Assembly (NCBI GenBank): GCA_003556805.1
Contig: PWQI01000010.1
Span: forward strand, 1 to 32,658
DNA length: 32,658 nucleotides
Direction: 5' to 3'
Origin: Trueperaceae bacterium
Lineage (GTDB): Bacteria > Deinococcota > Deinococci > Deinococcales > Trueperaceae
In this document: positions 23,535-30,915 of the stretch, piece after piece
Layout of the letters: each line of letters begins with the position of its first letter
How positions within the stretch are numbered: the stretch's first letter is position 1
The notes under the pieces: generated by a model
The model's database searches: none
What the model saw: the letters and a program-made list of their open reading frames with translations, nothing else
What the model was told of the DNA's origin: nothing
Program-made: the position numbers and the translations under genes

Positions 23535-24113
23535 TCACGTGGTCGACGAGATCGCATCGACCAGGGCGAGCAACGCTGGCTCGAGCGTCGCACGTGCGGC
23601 GTGCCCCGTGACGATGTTGTCGGCCGCGCCGCGCAGGGCCAACACCAGCCCGGTGAGCTGCAGGACGCTGTCGCCATCGGGTAGCAGCGCTGCGACGAGG
23701 CGCATCTCGACGTCAGCCAGGCGTGCTCGCGCGCGATCTCGGGCGCTGTGGTCGCCTGACACGGCGCGGACGACGACCCGGTAGCCCTCGGGCATCGCGT
23801 CGATGGCGTCGAGGAAGGCCATGACGACGGCGCGTCGATGGGCCGACACGTCGATGTCGGCGACGGTCTCGACCGCCTCGAGCAACCTCGCCGCCCGATC
23901 GTCGGCCAGCGCGTCGAGCAAGCCGTCTTTGGACTGGAACTCGGTATAGAAGACCATCGTGGAGCAACCGGCAGCTCGGGCGAGGGGACGCATGGAGAGT
24001 GCTTCGATGCCCTCGGCCTCGAGGCGTTCACCGGCGACGTGCAACAGCCGTGCCCGGAGCGCTGAGCGCGCGCTCGCCTTCGCCTGCTCGTACGCGGACG
24101 GCCCCGTCGTCAC
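23535..24113 (-). CDS. TetR-family transcriptional regulator
   Basis: A 192-aa repressor-type regulator. The N-terminal helix-turn-helix is clear: LHVAGERLEAEGIEALSMRPLARAAGCSTMVFYTEFQSKDGLLDALADDR, ending in the usual FYTEF-SKDGLL helix. The C-terminal ligand domain (about 70-192) is helical and of the kind with MAFLDAIDAMPEGYRVVVRAV; its ligand is unknown. It starts at GTG 24113, 6 nt after TATCCT, so it is leaderless. It is divergent from the recombinase gene across 123 nt, and may control itself, the ASCH gene downstream or the recombinase. Confidence 0.92.
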   Translation of the reverse strand: MTTGPSAYEQAKASARSALRARLLHVAGERLEAEGIEALSMRPLARAAGCSTMVFYTEFQSKDGLLDALADDRAARLLEAVETVADIDVSAHRRAVVMAFLDAIDAMPEGYRVVVRAVSGDHSARDRARARLADVEMRLVAALLPDGDSVLQLTGLVLALRGAADNIVTGHAARATLEPALLALVDAISSTT

Positions 24114-24119
24114 GATCGC

Positions 24120-24125
24120 AGGATA
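24120..24125 (-). promoter_or_regulatory. Leaderless -10 box (TATCCT) for the TetR gene
   Basis: TATCCT is followed by GCGATC and GTG 24113. It is one of the six direct TANNNT-N5/6-start arrangements in the window. Confidence 0.5.
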
Positions 24126-24187
24126 TCACACCGTCATCATTCACCGACATCGTTCGGCACAGGCGCTCTTGGCCTCCCCTGACGCAC

Positions 24188-24201
24188 GTGGCGGATGCCA
24201 C
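24188..24201. promoter_or_regulatory. Inverted repeat GTGGC-N4-GCCAC in the TetR/recombinase gap
   Basis: Perfect 5-bp arms separated by ggat lie in the divergent gap, just upstream of the recombinase promoter. It could be a TetR site, but it is short and GC-rich, so chance is quite possible. Confidence 0.2.
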
Positions 24202-24226
24202 ACGCGATTGGCGCCGTTGCATGTTT

Positions 24227-24232
24227 GATAAT
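24227..24232 (+). promoter_or_regulatory. -10 box (GATAAT) for the recombinase gene
   Basis: TTTGATAATT places GATAAT 4 nt before ATG 24237, so the transcript would be leaderless or nearly so. The same 10-mer occurs upstream of the heliorhodopsin gene. Confidence 0.45.
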
Positions 24233-24236
24233 TGCG

Positions 24237-25268
24237 ATGACCTTGACACCACGTCCCGGGCACGATCCACTGGCTCGAGCCGAGCAACTCCACCGCTGGA
24301 GCGAGGAGGCGTTGCGGCGCTTCGCGGTCCTCGCAGCCAACGAGCGCGATGTGGACCGTCTCTGGTCGCTCACCGAGGCCCATCTCACGCTGCATGGCCA
24401 CGCCGGTGTCGGCACGTCGCGCCACACGCACCGTGCCTACCGGCGCGGCGTCGTCGAGCTGGTCACCCTGTGGCACGACGTCAACCTGCTTCGGCCAGCC
24501 CGTGACGCGGGCGTCATGTACGTCCAGCGCCTCCGTGCCGGCGATCGCGAACCGCTGCTCGAGGCCGCCGAGCCGGGCAAACGCGGTCGCCGACCGAAGC
24601 GCGGCCCGTTGGCCCCGGCCACGATAGAACTGCGGATCGCAGCGGCGCGCGCGCTGTACGCCGCGTTGCGGTGGTCGGGCGCCACGGAGGCCGATCCCTT
24701 CCGCGACGTTCGTACCGGCCGTGACGCGACGCGCGAGGAGGACGTGATGGCGGCCAAGGTCTACACGGAGGTCGAGATCATCGAACTGCTCGGGCACGCC
24801 CGCGACGACGACGACCGGCTCGTGCTGCTCCTCGGGGCGCACGCCGGCCTGCGCGTGAGCGAGATGCTCGCCCTGCGCTGGGAACATCTCGATCTGGAGG
24901 GGCGCCGCTTGCTGGTACAGGCCGGCAAGGGCGGCAAGGACGCCCTGGTCTCCCTCACCCCGAAGCTCGCTGCAGCCCTAGGCGAGGCGGAGCGCCGTGC
25001 GCTCGTCGACGACCGCAGGCCGAGCGTCGTGCGCCTACGCTCGCAGTACGGCGTGTACCGCCGTCTGCGCCGGCTGTGCGACCGGGCCGAGGTGCGATTC
25101 CGCGGCGTACACGCCCTGCGCCACGCAGCAGGTACCCGCCTGTACCGGCAGACCGGCGATCTCGGCCAGGTCCAGGACCACTTGCGCCACGCCACGCTCG
25201 ACATGGCACGACGCTACGCCCGCTCGGACCGGCGTGTGCTCGAGCGATCGCTCGACGACTGGACCTGA
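24237..25268 (+). CDS. Tyrosine recombinase / integrase (Xer-like)
   Basis: A 343-aa site-specific recombinase. The N-terminal core-binding domain (GVGTSRHTHRAYRRGVVELVTLWHDV) precedes a catalytic domain with Arg in GAHAGLRVSEMLALRW, HALRHAAGTRLYRQTG (His-x-x-Arg box), LGQVQDHLRHATLDMARRYA with the second His/Trp position and the nucleophile Tyr in RRYA. The layout matches Xer-like integrases, which I recall as common chromosomal genes in Deinococcota, so it may do housekeeping resolution rather than phage integration. No tRNA, att repeats or phage genes are nearby. The start at 24237 is chosen because GATAAT lies 4 nt upstream; the ORF-track start at 24195 precedes that promoter. The sugar operon promoter begins just after its stop. 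Confidence 0.9.
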   Translation: MTLTPRPGHDPLARAEQLHRWSEEALRRFAVLAANERDVDRLWSLTEAHLTLHGHAGVGTSRHTHRAYRRGVVELVTLWHDVNLLRPARDAGVMYVQRLRAGDREPLLEAAEPGKRGRRPKRGPLAPATIELRIAAARALYAALRWSGATEADPFRDVRTGRDATREEDVMAAKVYTEVEIIELLGHARDDDDRLVLLLGAHAGLRVSEMLALRWEHLDLEGRRLLVQAGKGGKDALVSLTPKLAAALGEAERRALVDDRRPSVVRLRSQYGVYRRLRRLCDRAEVRFRGVHALRHAAGTRLYRQTGDLGQVQDHLRHATLDMARRYARSDRRVLERSLDDWT

Positions 25269-25291
25269 GCCAGCGGCCGCAGTACTCGTGC

Positions 25292-25297
25292 TATCCT
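25292..25297 (+). promoter_or_regulatory. -10 box (TATCCT) of the LacI-led operon
   Basis: TATCCT lies directly before the palindromic operator. Transcription would begin near 25304, inside the operator. No strong -35 is seen. Confidence 0.55.
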
Positions 25298-25300
25298 GGG

Positions 25301-25314
25301 CGCAACCGGTTGCG
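25301..25314. promoter_or_regulatory. LacI-type operator palindrome
   Basis: CGCAACCGGTTGCG is a perfect 14-bp palindrome with the central CG and ACCGGT core common to LacI-family operators. It starts 3 bp after the -10 box and covers the predicted transcription start, ideal for repression. The LacI gene follows at 25346, so autoregulation is likely. Confidence 0.7.
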
Positions 25315-25345
25315 GGCCGTCGCTCGCGCCACGAGGGGGCCTCGC

Positions 25346-26389
25346 ATGAAGGCGGTGACGCTGCAGGACCTCGCCGATACGCTGGGCGTCGCACGCTCGA
25401 CGGTGTCGCGGGCGTTGCGCGACGACCCCCAGATCTCCCCTACCACTCGTCACCACGTGCGGCGCCTCGCGCGCGACCTCGGGTACCACCCGAACGCCGC
25501 AGCTCGGGCCCTCACGAGGCGCCATAGCGGCGTCGTCGGCGTGGCGTTGCCGCGCTCGGCCCCCTTCGTCTTCGCGAACCCGTACTTCTCGACACTCCTG
25601 GAGGGGATCGCCTCGATCGCCGAGGACGCTGGCGTGCCGATCCTCTTCAGCGCCAGTCCGACGCCCGACTACGAGCGCTGGTTGCGCGAGGGACGCGTGG
25701 ACGGCTTGATCGCGCTCGGCTACGGCGTGCGTACCCTCGACCTCGAGCAACTCGAGGGTCTCGCTGGCCGCTCGGCCGCGATCGCGCTGGTCGGGGCCCC
25801 CCCGCGCCCCACCGAGCTCCCCACGGTGATCGCCGACGAGGCGCCGGGTATCGCGACCGCCTGCGACCGACTCGCCGCCGCCGGGCACCGCGAGCTCGCG
25901 CTGGTCACTGGGCCCGAGGGCGCGGCCTACGCGAGGGCGCGCGCGAGCATGTGGCGTACGAGCGCGACGAGCGCCGGCATGACGATCGTCGCCACGGTCC
26001 ACGGCGACGACACCCAGCCTGGCGGCGCTGCTGCTGCCCGTCACCTGCTCGAGCGGGATCCCGTCCCCGATGCGTGGCTCTTCGGGAACGACGCCATGGC
26101 GTTCGGGGCGCTCGGCGCCCTCGAAGCCGCTGGCGTACGGGTCCCGTCGGACGTCGCCGTGGTCGGCTTCGACGACGTCCCACCCGCGGCGCTGCTCGGG
26201 CTCACCACCGTGCACCAACCGGTTCGCGCACTGGGGGAGCAGGCGATGCGACTCGTCGTCGCCGCTCTTCGTGGCGACACCGCTCCCGGCCACACCTTCA
26301 GCACCCACCTCGAAGAGCGCCGCACGACGCGCTCGGCCCCGAGCACGCCCGCCGTGTCGAGGCACGGCGTCACGGAGGACGTCACGTGA
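25346..26389 (+). CDS. LacI-family transcriptional regulator, first gene of the sugar operon
   Basis: A 347-aa regulator. The LacI helix-turn-helix is VTLQDLADTLGVARSTVSRALRDDPQISPTTRHHVRRLARDLGYHPNAAARAL. A periplasmic-binding-like ligand domain follows (VGVALPRSAPFVFANPYFSTLLEGIASIAEDAG, DGLIALGYG, HRELALVTGP, PDAWLFGNDAMAFGALGALEAAGVRVPSDVAVVGFDD, TTVHQPV). It probably represses its own operon through the palindrome on the transcription start and is released by a pathway sugar or sugar phosphate. The start at 25346 has GAGGGGG upstream. Its TGA overlaps the isomerase GTG as GTGA. Ligand identity is unknown; sulfoquinovose or a derivative is a guess from the enzymes. Confidence 0.93.
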   Translation: MKAVTLQDLADTLGVARSTVSRALRDDPQISPTTRHHVRRLARDLGYHPNAAARALTRRHSGVVGVALPRSAPFVFANPYFSTLLEGIASIAEDAGVPILFSASPTPDYERWLREGRVDGLIALGYGVRTLDLEQLEGLAGRSAAIALVGAPPRPTELPTVIADEAPGIATACDRLAAAGHRELALVTGPEGAAYARARASMWRTSATSAGMTIVATVHGDDTQPGGAAAARHLLERDPVPDAWLFGNDAMAFGALGALEAAGVRVPSDVAVVGFDDVPPAALLGLTTVHQPVRALGEQAMRLVVAALRGDTAPGHTFSTHLEERRTTRSAPSTPAVSRHGVTEDVT

Positions 26390-27816
26390 TCACACCAGCA
26401 CAGCTTCGCATCGCCTTCGCCACGGTCGTCCGAGACGCCTTCAAGGGTGACGCCGAGGCGCTCGCCTCGCGCGCGCTCGCAGCGCTCGAGCAGCGCGGCG
26501 CGACGCTCGGATACGCAGTCGACGCCGCGCCCGAAGCCGTGCGCGACGTCGACGCCGCCACGCGGGTCGGGGCGTGGGTCGCCGCCGGGCGCTACGACTT
26601 CCTCCTGATCATCCACGCCACCTTCGCCACGGCCGACCTGCTGGCTCCCTTGTTGCGGTCCAGCGACGCCGTCGGTGTCTGGGCCGTTCCCGAGGCGGAG
26701 GGTCTGCCCTTGGGTCGCCCCGGCGTCCGCACCGGCATGCGGCCCCTACCGCTCAACAGCCTCTGCGGCCTCAACATGACGCTGTCCACGCTCGACCACC
26801 CAGCCGTCGCCGCGCAGGGAACGGTCAAGTGGTACTGGGGAGCCCCCGCGAGCGCCGCGTTCGAGCGCCGCTGGGAGACCACGGTGCGCGCTCTCCACGG
26901 GCTGCGAGCGCTCGGGCAGGCGCGTGTCCTACAGATCGGCGGAACCGCCCCGGCCTTCTACCGACTCGAGGAGGGTCCGAGCGCCCTCGGGGCCGTCGTC
27001 GACAGCGTGCCGCTGCAAGCGCTGTACGACCGCATGGCGGCGTGCCCCGAGGACGACGTCGAGACACGCGCTGCTGCTTGGCGTGCGAGCGAGGTCCCGG
27101 TCGGCGCGACGCCCGAGCACGTGCGCGTCGCTGCCCGAACCGAGCTCGCGCTGACCGCCCTCGCGACCGAGGGCGACTACCAGGCCCTCGCGCTGCGCTG
27201 CTGGCCCGAGTTCGCCGACGCGTGCGGCGGCATGGCGTGCGCCTCGGTCGGCGCCATGGCCGATCGCGGCGTGCCCACCGCCTGCGAGGGCGACGTGATG
27301 GGAGCCCTCTCGATGCTCGCGCTGCAAGCGGTCGCGGGAGCGCCCTCGGCGCTGGTCGACCTCTCCGACCTCGATGTCGAAGGCGACCGGCTCCTGCTGT
27401 GGCACTGCGGCAACGCGCCGATCGCCTTCGCCGGCGCGGCAGGCGCGCGGCTGACCACGCACTTCAACCGCGACGGGGTGGGCGTGGTGCGCGACATGCA
27501 CCTGCGCCCCGGAGCGGCGAGCGGCTTCAGGCTCCTCGCTGGCGGTGCCGCGGCCGTGATCGTGACCGGCTCGATCGACGAGCCCTCCGAGCCCGACGTC
27601 GACGGGGTGCGCGGCTGGTGGCGCGACCTGCGCTGGGACGGCACCCCTCGGACCGCCTTCGAGGTCGTCTCACAGGTGCTCGACGCACGCCTCCCCCACC
27701 ACCTGGCGCTCGCGCCCGGTGAGGTCGGCGAGGCCCTGCACGAGTTGACCGTCCGCTTGGGCGGGCGGGTGGTGGATCCGGCGCGTGTCCGCGACGCGCT
27801 GATCGCGGCGCCATGA
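26386..27816 (+). CDS. Sugar isomerase of the L-fucose/L-arabinose isomerase superfamily
   Basis: A 476-aa aldose-ketose isomerase, cytoplasmic and probably Mn2+-dependent. The C-terminal half has WPEFADACGGMACASVGAMADRGVPTACEGDVMGALSMLALQ, LVDLSDLD and LLLWHCGNAP. Glu301, an Asp in 325-330 and His340 sit where FucI-type enzymes place metal ligands. It is not a true FucI, being shorter and distant. I recall that sulfoquinovose isomerases of the SqvD type belong to this superfamily. With the YihV-like kinase and YihT/LacD-like aldolase next in line, conversion of sulfoquinovose to sulfofructose is a fitting role, but other aldoses cannot be excluded. It starts at GTG 26386, overlapping LacI by 4 nt; a start earlier in the open frame is rejected. 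Confidence 0.85.
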   Translation: MITPAQLRIAFATVVRDAFKGDAEALASRALAALEQRGATLGYAVDAAPEAVRDVDAATRVGAWVAAGRYDFLLIIHATFATADLLAPLLRSSDAVGVWAVPEAEGLPLGRPGVRTGMRPLPLNSLCGLNMTLSTLDHPAVAAQGTVKWYWGAPASAAFERRWETTVRALHGLRALGQARVLQIGGTAPAFYRLEEGPSALGAVVDSVPLQALYDRMAACPEDDVETRAAAWRASEVPVGATPEHVRVAARTELALTALATEGDYQALALRCWPEFADACGGMACASVGAMADRGVPTACEGDVMGALSMLALQAVAGAPSALVDLSDLDVEGDRLLLWHCGNAPIAFAGAAGARLTTHFNRDGVGVVRDMHLRPGAASGFRLLAGGAAAVIVTGSIDEPSEPDVDGVRGWWRDLRWDGTPRTAFEVVSQVLDARLPHHLALAPGEVGEALHELTVRLGGRVVDPARVRDALIAAP

Positions 27817-28736
27817 CCACACCCGTCGTCGTCGCCGCCGTCGGCCTCGCCTGCCTCGACCACGTCTGGCACGTCGACCACTTCCCGCCCACGCGCTCAC
27901 GCACCCACGCCAGCAGCTACCGCAGCCACGGTGGCGGTCCCGCCGCAACGGCCGCCGTCGCCGCCACCCGCCTCGGCGCCGAGGCGCACCTCTGGGCGAG
28001 CCTGGGCGAGGACGAGGCGGCCACGACGGTCGAACGCGAACTCACCCAGGAGGGCGTACTGCTACACGCGCTGCGCGCTGCGGGCGCACGCAGCTTCGTG
28101 AGCGCCGTGCTGGTCGAGCCGTCGGGCGAGCGACACATCTTCCCCTACCGCGGCGACGCGCTCGCCGACGATCCAGAACGCCTCGACTGGTCGGCGCTCG
28201 CACGCGCGCGAGTGCTGCTCACCGACGCTCGCCATCCGCAGCTGAGCGCGCACGCGCTGCAGGCAGCCCGCCGCTACGGCATCCCCACCGTCGGCGACTG
28301 GAGCGATCTCCGCCACTGGGATCAGACGGCGTTGGTGGATCACCTGATCGTGTCCGAGGAGTGCGCACGCGCGGCGCTCGGCGACCAGGCGCTCGGCGAA
28401 GACGACCTGGCGGCGGCGCTACCGCGGCTGCGCAGCGCCGAACACCAGCTCGTGGCGGTGACCCTGGGACCGCGCGGTATCCTATGGGACGCGGGTGACG
28501 GTGTCAGGCGCACCCTCGCACCGCGCGTCGACGTGCTCGACAGCACCGGTGCGGGCGACGCCTGCCACGGCGCCTACGCGTTCGCCCTGGCAAGCGGCCG
28601 CTCCATGGCGGACGCCCTGCGACTAGCGAGCGCGGTCGGCGCGCTCGCGTGCACCGGGCCGGGACGTGACGCACTGCCCGACCTGGCGGCGGCCGAGCGG
28701 CTTGCCGCCACTTTGCCGGACGAGGAGCAGCGATGA
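27813..28736 (+). CDS. PfkB-family sugar kinase, YihV (sulfofructose kinase)-like
   Basis: A 307-aa ribokinase-fold kinase. SHGGGPAATAAVAATRLGAEA, the GERHIFPY strand, LLTDARHPQ and DSTGAGDACHGAYAFALASG (catalytic Asp in GAGD) are clear. It resembles E. coli YihV more than generic PfkB proteins: YihV has GGGPAATAAVAAARLGA and LADVRWHDGA at the matching places. YihV binds the sulfonate with Lys27, Asn109 and Arg138. By hand alignment these positions are Arg30, Pro111 and Arg140 here. Two positive residues are kept and the Asn is lost, so an anionic C6 group is plausible but not proven. It probably phosphorylates C1 of the isomerase product. It overlaps both neighbours by 4 nt (ATGA). Confidence 0.88.
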   Translation: MTTPVVVAAVGLACLDHVWHVDHFPPTRSRTHASSYRSHGGGPAATAAVAATRLGAEAHLWASLGEDEAATTVERELTQEGVLLHALRAAGARSFVSAVLVEPSGERHIFPYRGDALADDPERLDWSALARARVLLTDARHPQLSAHALQAARRYGIPTVGDWSDLRHWDQTALVDHLIVSEECARAALGDQALGEDDLAAALPRLRSAEHQLVAVTLGPRGILWDAGDGVRRTLAPRVDVLDSTGAGDACHGAYAFALASGRSMADALRLASAVGALACTGPGRDALPDLAAAERLAATLPDEEQR

Positions 28737-29830
28737 GCGACATCAGCGGCGTTCCCACCCCTCCCCCAACGACATTGCCTGCCGCGACGCTGCGAGCCCT
28801 CACGACGCTCGCAGACGACAGCGGGCGTTTCGGCATGATCGCGGTCGACCAGCGACCGCCCATCTTCGCCGCGCTCGCGCGCTACGGCAACCGTCGGCCC
28901 GAAGACGTCGGGTACGACGAGGTCGCCGCCGTGAAGGGAGCGCTCGTGGAGGTGCTCGCGCCAGATGCGAGCGCCGTGCTCCTGGATCCCGTGTGGTCGC
29001 ATCCGCACCACGTGGCGCTGGTACCCGGCAGGGTCGGGCTGCTGTCGACGCTCGAGGACCACGCCTTCACCGTCCAGGGTGGCGAGCGCCGGTCGCATGC
29101 CATCCCGGGCTGGAGCGTCGCGAAGATCAAGCGCTCGGGCGCCCAGGGCGTCAAGGTGCTGGCCTGGGACCGGCCCGACGTGTCGGCGGCTACGCGCGAC
29201 CATCAGGACGCGTTCGTCGCCGAGGTCGGTCGCGCCTGTCGTGAAGCCGAGCTGCCGTTCGTGCTCGAGCTGTTGACCTACCCTCTCGGCGACGAGGACC
29301 CCGCTGGCGACGGCTACGCCCGCTCGAAGCCGCAGCGGGTGCTCGATTCCGTCCGGCACTACGCCGACGAGCGTTTCTGCGTCGACCTGTTCAAGCTCGA
29401 GTTCCCCGCCGACCTGAAGTGGACCAGCGAGTTCGCGGCGGGTGCGTTCGACGGCCGTCGGCGCGACGCCGTGTACGACCTCGACGAGGTGCGCGCCTAC
29501 CTCGCCCAGCTCGACGCGGCGGCGAGCGTCCCGTGGGTGCTGCTCTCGGCCGGCGTCGGGCCGCACGAGTTCGCCTTCGACGTCGAGCTCGCATGTGTCG
29601 CCGGAGCCAGCGGCTTCTTGGCCGGTCGCGCCGTCTGGTACGACGCGCTCGAGGCCTACCCCGACCTGGACGCCGTGCGTGCACGGCTCCGTGGTGTCAG
29701 CCTGCCCTATTTGCGCTCGCTGCGCGCGATCGCGCAACGGGGTCGGCCCTGGACCGAGCATCGTCGCTTCGCGAGCGGCGTCAGCGTGGCTGACACGGGC
29801 CCCTCGTGGCACGAGGTGTACGGCTCGTGA
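28733..29830 (+). CDS. Class I aldolase, LacD/YihT-like
   Basis: A 365-aa Schiff-base aldolase of the LacD (tagatose-bisphosphate) and YihT (sulfofructose-phosphate) family. Seen: GRFGMIAVDQR (32-41), AVLLDPVW, GWSVAKIKRSGAQGVKVLAW, VDLFKLEFP with the Schiff-base Lys221, WVLLSAGV, and ASGFLAGRAVWYDA. The phrase AGASGFLAGRAVW matches YihT; LacD has a GVLCGRA variant there. The middle resembles LacD more, and the protein is longer than either, with extra N-terminal and C-terminal stretches. It should cleave the phosphorylated ketose to DHAP and a three-carbon aldehyde, which would be sulfolactaldehyde if the substrate is sulfofructose 1-phosphate. It overlaps the kinase (ATGA) and the next gene (GTGA). 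Confidence 0.9.
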   Translation: MSDISGVPTPPPTTLPAATLRALTTLADDSGRFGMIAVDQRPPIFAALARYGNRRPEDVGYDEVAAVKGALVEVLAPDASAVLLDPVWSHPHHVALVPGRVGLLSTLEDHAFTVQGGERRSHAIPGWSVAKIKRSGAQGVKVLAWDRPDVSAATRDHQDAFVAEVGRACREAELPFVLELLTYPLGDEDPAGDGYARSKPQRVLDSVRHYADERFCVDLFKLEFPADLKWTSEFAAGAFDGRRRDAVYDLDEVRAYLAQLDAAASVPWVLLSAGVGPHEFAFDVELACVAGASGFLAGRAVWYDALEAYPDLDAVRARLRGVSLPYLRSLRAIAQRGRPWTEHRRFASGVSVADTGPSWHEVYGS

Positions 29831-30915
29831 GCGCCGACGTCGACCAGGCCGCCGCGGCCGCCAACGGAACGACGCAGGCAGCGCGAGCAGGCGCCGACCC
29901 ACTCGGTGTGATCGTCATCGGCGCGGGCGACATGGGTGCCAGGCACGCGCGCCACTGGCACACCATCGGTGCCGCGGTGATGGCGATCGTCGACCCGAAC
30001 TCGGCGCGCGCCGAGGCCGTCGCCGCCCTGGTGGGGGCTGAAGCACACGCCGACATCGGCGATCTCCTCGACCGAGGCGACGTGCACGTCGTCTCGGTCT
30101 GCACCCCCACCTACCTGCACGCCGCCGGGACCGTGGCCGCGCTCGAGGCGGGCAAGCACGTCCTGTGCGAGAAGCCTGCCGCGCTCACCCTGCGTGACGC
30201 GGTGGCGATGCAGCGCGCCGCGGAGCGCTCGGGCAAGCAGCTGCGCATCGGCTTCATGCGCCGCTTCGACCCGGCCTACCGACCGTTGATGGACTTCACC
30301 GAGCGCGCCGGCAAGCCGTTGCTGGCGCAAGCGACCATCACCGCCGGCGTGCGACCGAAGCGGCTCATGCACGACGCGCTGGCCAACGGCGGCCCGATCA
30401 TCGACATGTGCTGCCACGTGTTCGACCTGTGGGGGCGCATGCTCGGCGGCGAACCTGTGGCGGTGCGCGCCCGTGGCTACACCTTCTCCGACGACAAGCC
30501 CGAGCTCGCTGGCATCGCCCAGCGCGCGCTCGACAGCGCGCTCATCACGCTGGAGTACGCGGGGGGCTCGGTCGGGCAGATCCAGGTGTCGTGGGGGTTG
30601 CCGTCCGGCATCGAGCCGGTCGAGCGACACACCTACGTCGGTCCCTCCGGGATGGTGAGCGTCGATTGGCCCCGGCACATCACGCTGCGCGACGCGGACG
30701 GCGTGACGCGCTGGCGCAGCCGGGGCGTCGACCCCTATCTGGCCGAGATCACACAGTTCCGACGCGAGATCGTCGAGGGTGCGCCGCGACAGGTCCCCGA
30801 CATCGGTGCCGGCATCGCCGCACTGCGGGTGTCGCTGGCCGTGCTGGAGGCCATCCGCGGCCACAGCGTGACATCGCCGGCGGAGGCCGTCGACCTGGAT
30901 GTGACGACGTCATGA
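29827..30915 (+). CDS. Gfo/Idh/MocA-family NAD(P)-dependent protein 1
   Basis: A 362-aa protein. A disordered 25-residue N-terminus (AAAAANGTTQAARAGADP) is followed by the Rossmann domain VIVIGAGDMGARHARHW, CTPTYLHAAGTVAALEAGKHVLCEKPAAL (Lys116 of EKP) and the C-terminal sugar-binding domain with GFMRRFDPAY and DMCCHVFDLW (His197). Classic members are sugar or inositol dehydrogenases. Others, including GH109 and the NAD+-dependent sulfoquinovosidases I recall as GH188, use bound NAD to cleave glycosides. In this operon either a dehydrogenase or a glycosidase that releases the pathway sugar is possible. It starts at GTG 29827 in GTGA with the aldolase stop; the ORF-track start at 29806 lies inside the aldolase. 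It ends in ATGA with the next gene. Confidence 0.88.
   Translation: MSADVDQAAAAANGTTQAARAGADPLGVIVIGAGDMGARHARHWHTIGAAVMAIVDPNSARAEAVAALVGAEAHADIGDLLDRGDVHVVSVCTPTYLHAAGTVAALEAGKHVLCEKPAALTLRDAVAMQRAAERSGKQLRIGFMRRFDPAYRPLMDFTERAGKPLLAQATITAGVRPKRLMHDALANGGPIIDMCCHVFDLWGRMLGGEPVAVRARGYTFSDDKPELAGIAQRALDSALITLEYAGGSVGQIQVSWGLPSGIEPVERHTYVGPSGMVSVDWPRHITLRDADGVTRWRSRGVDPYLAEITQFRREIVEGAPRQVPDIGAGIAALRVSLAVLEAIRGHSVTSPAEAVDLDVTTS

Noticed and set aside
24237-25268. Integrase as sign of a prophage or genomic island
   Set aside because: No tRNA, direct-repeat att sites, phage or mobilisation genes nearby, and composition matches neighbours; a chromosomal Xer-like role is as likely.
26214-26226. 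Second LacI operator inside the LacI gene (AACCGGTT core)
   Set aside because: Only the 8-bp core is symmetric, and it encodes the conserved VHQPV motif, which explains the bases.
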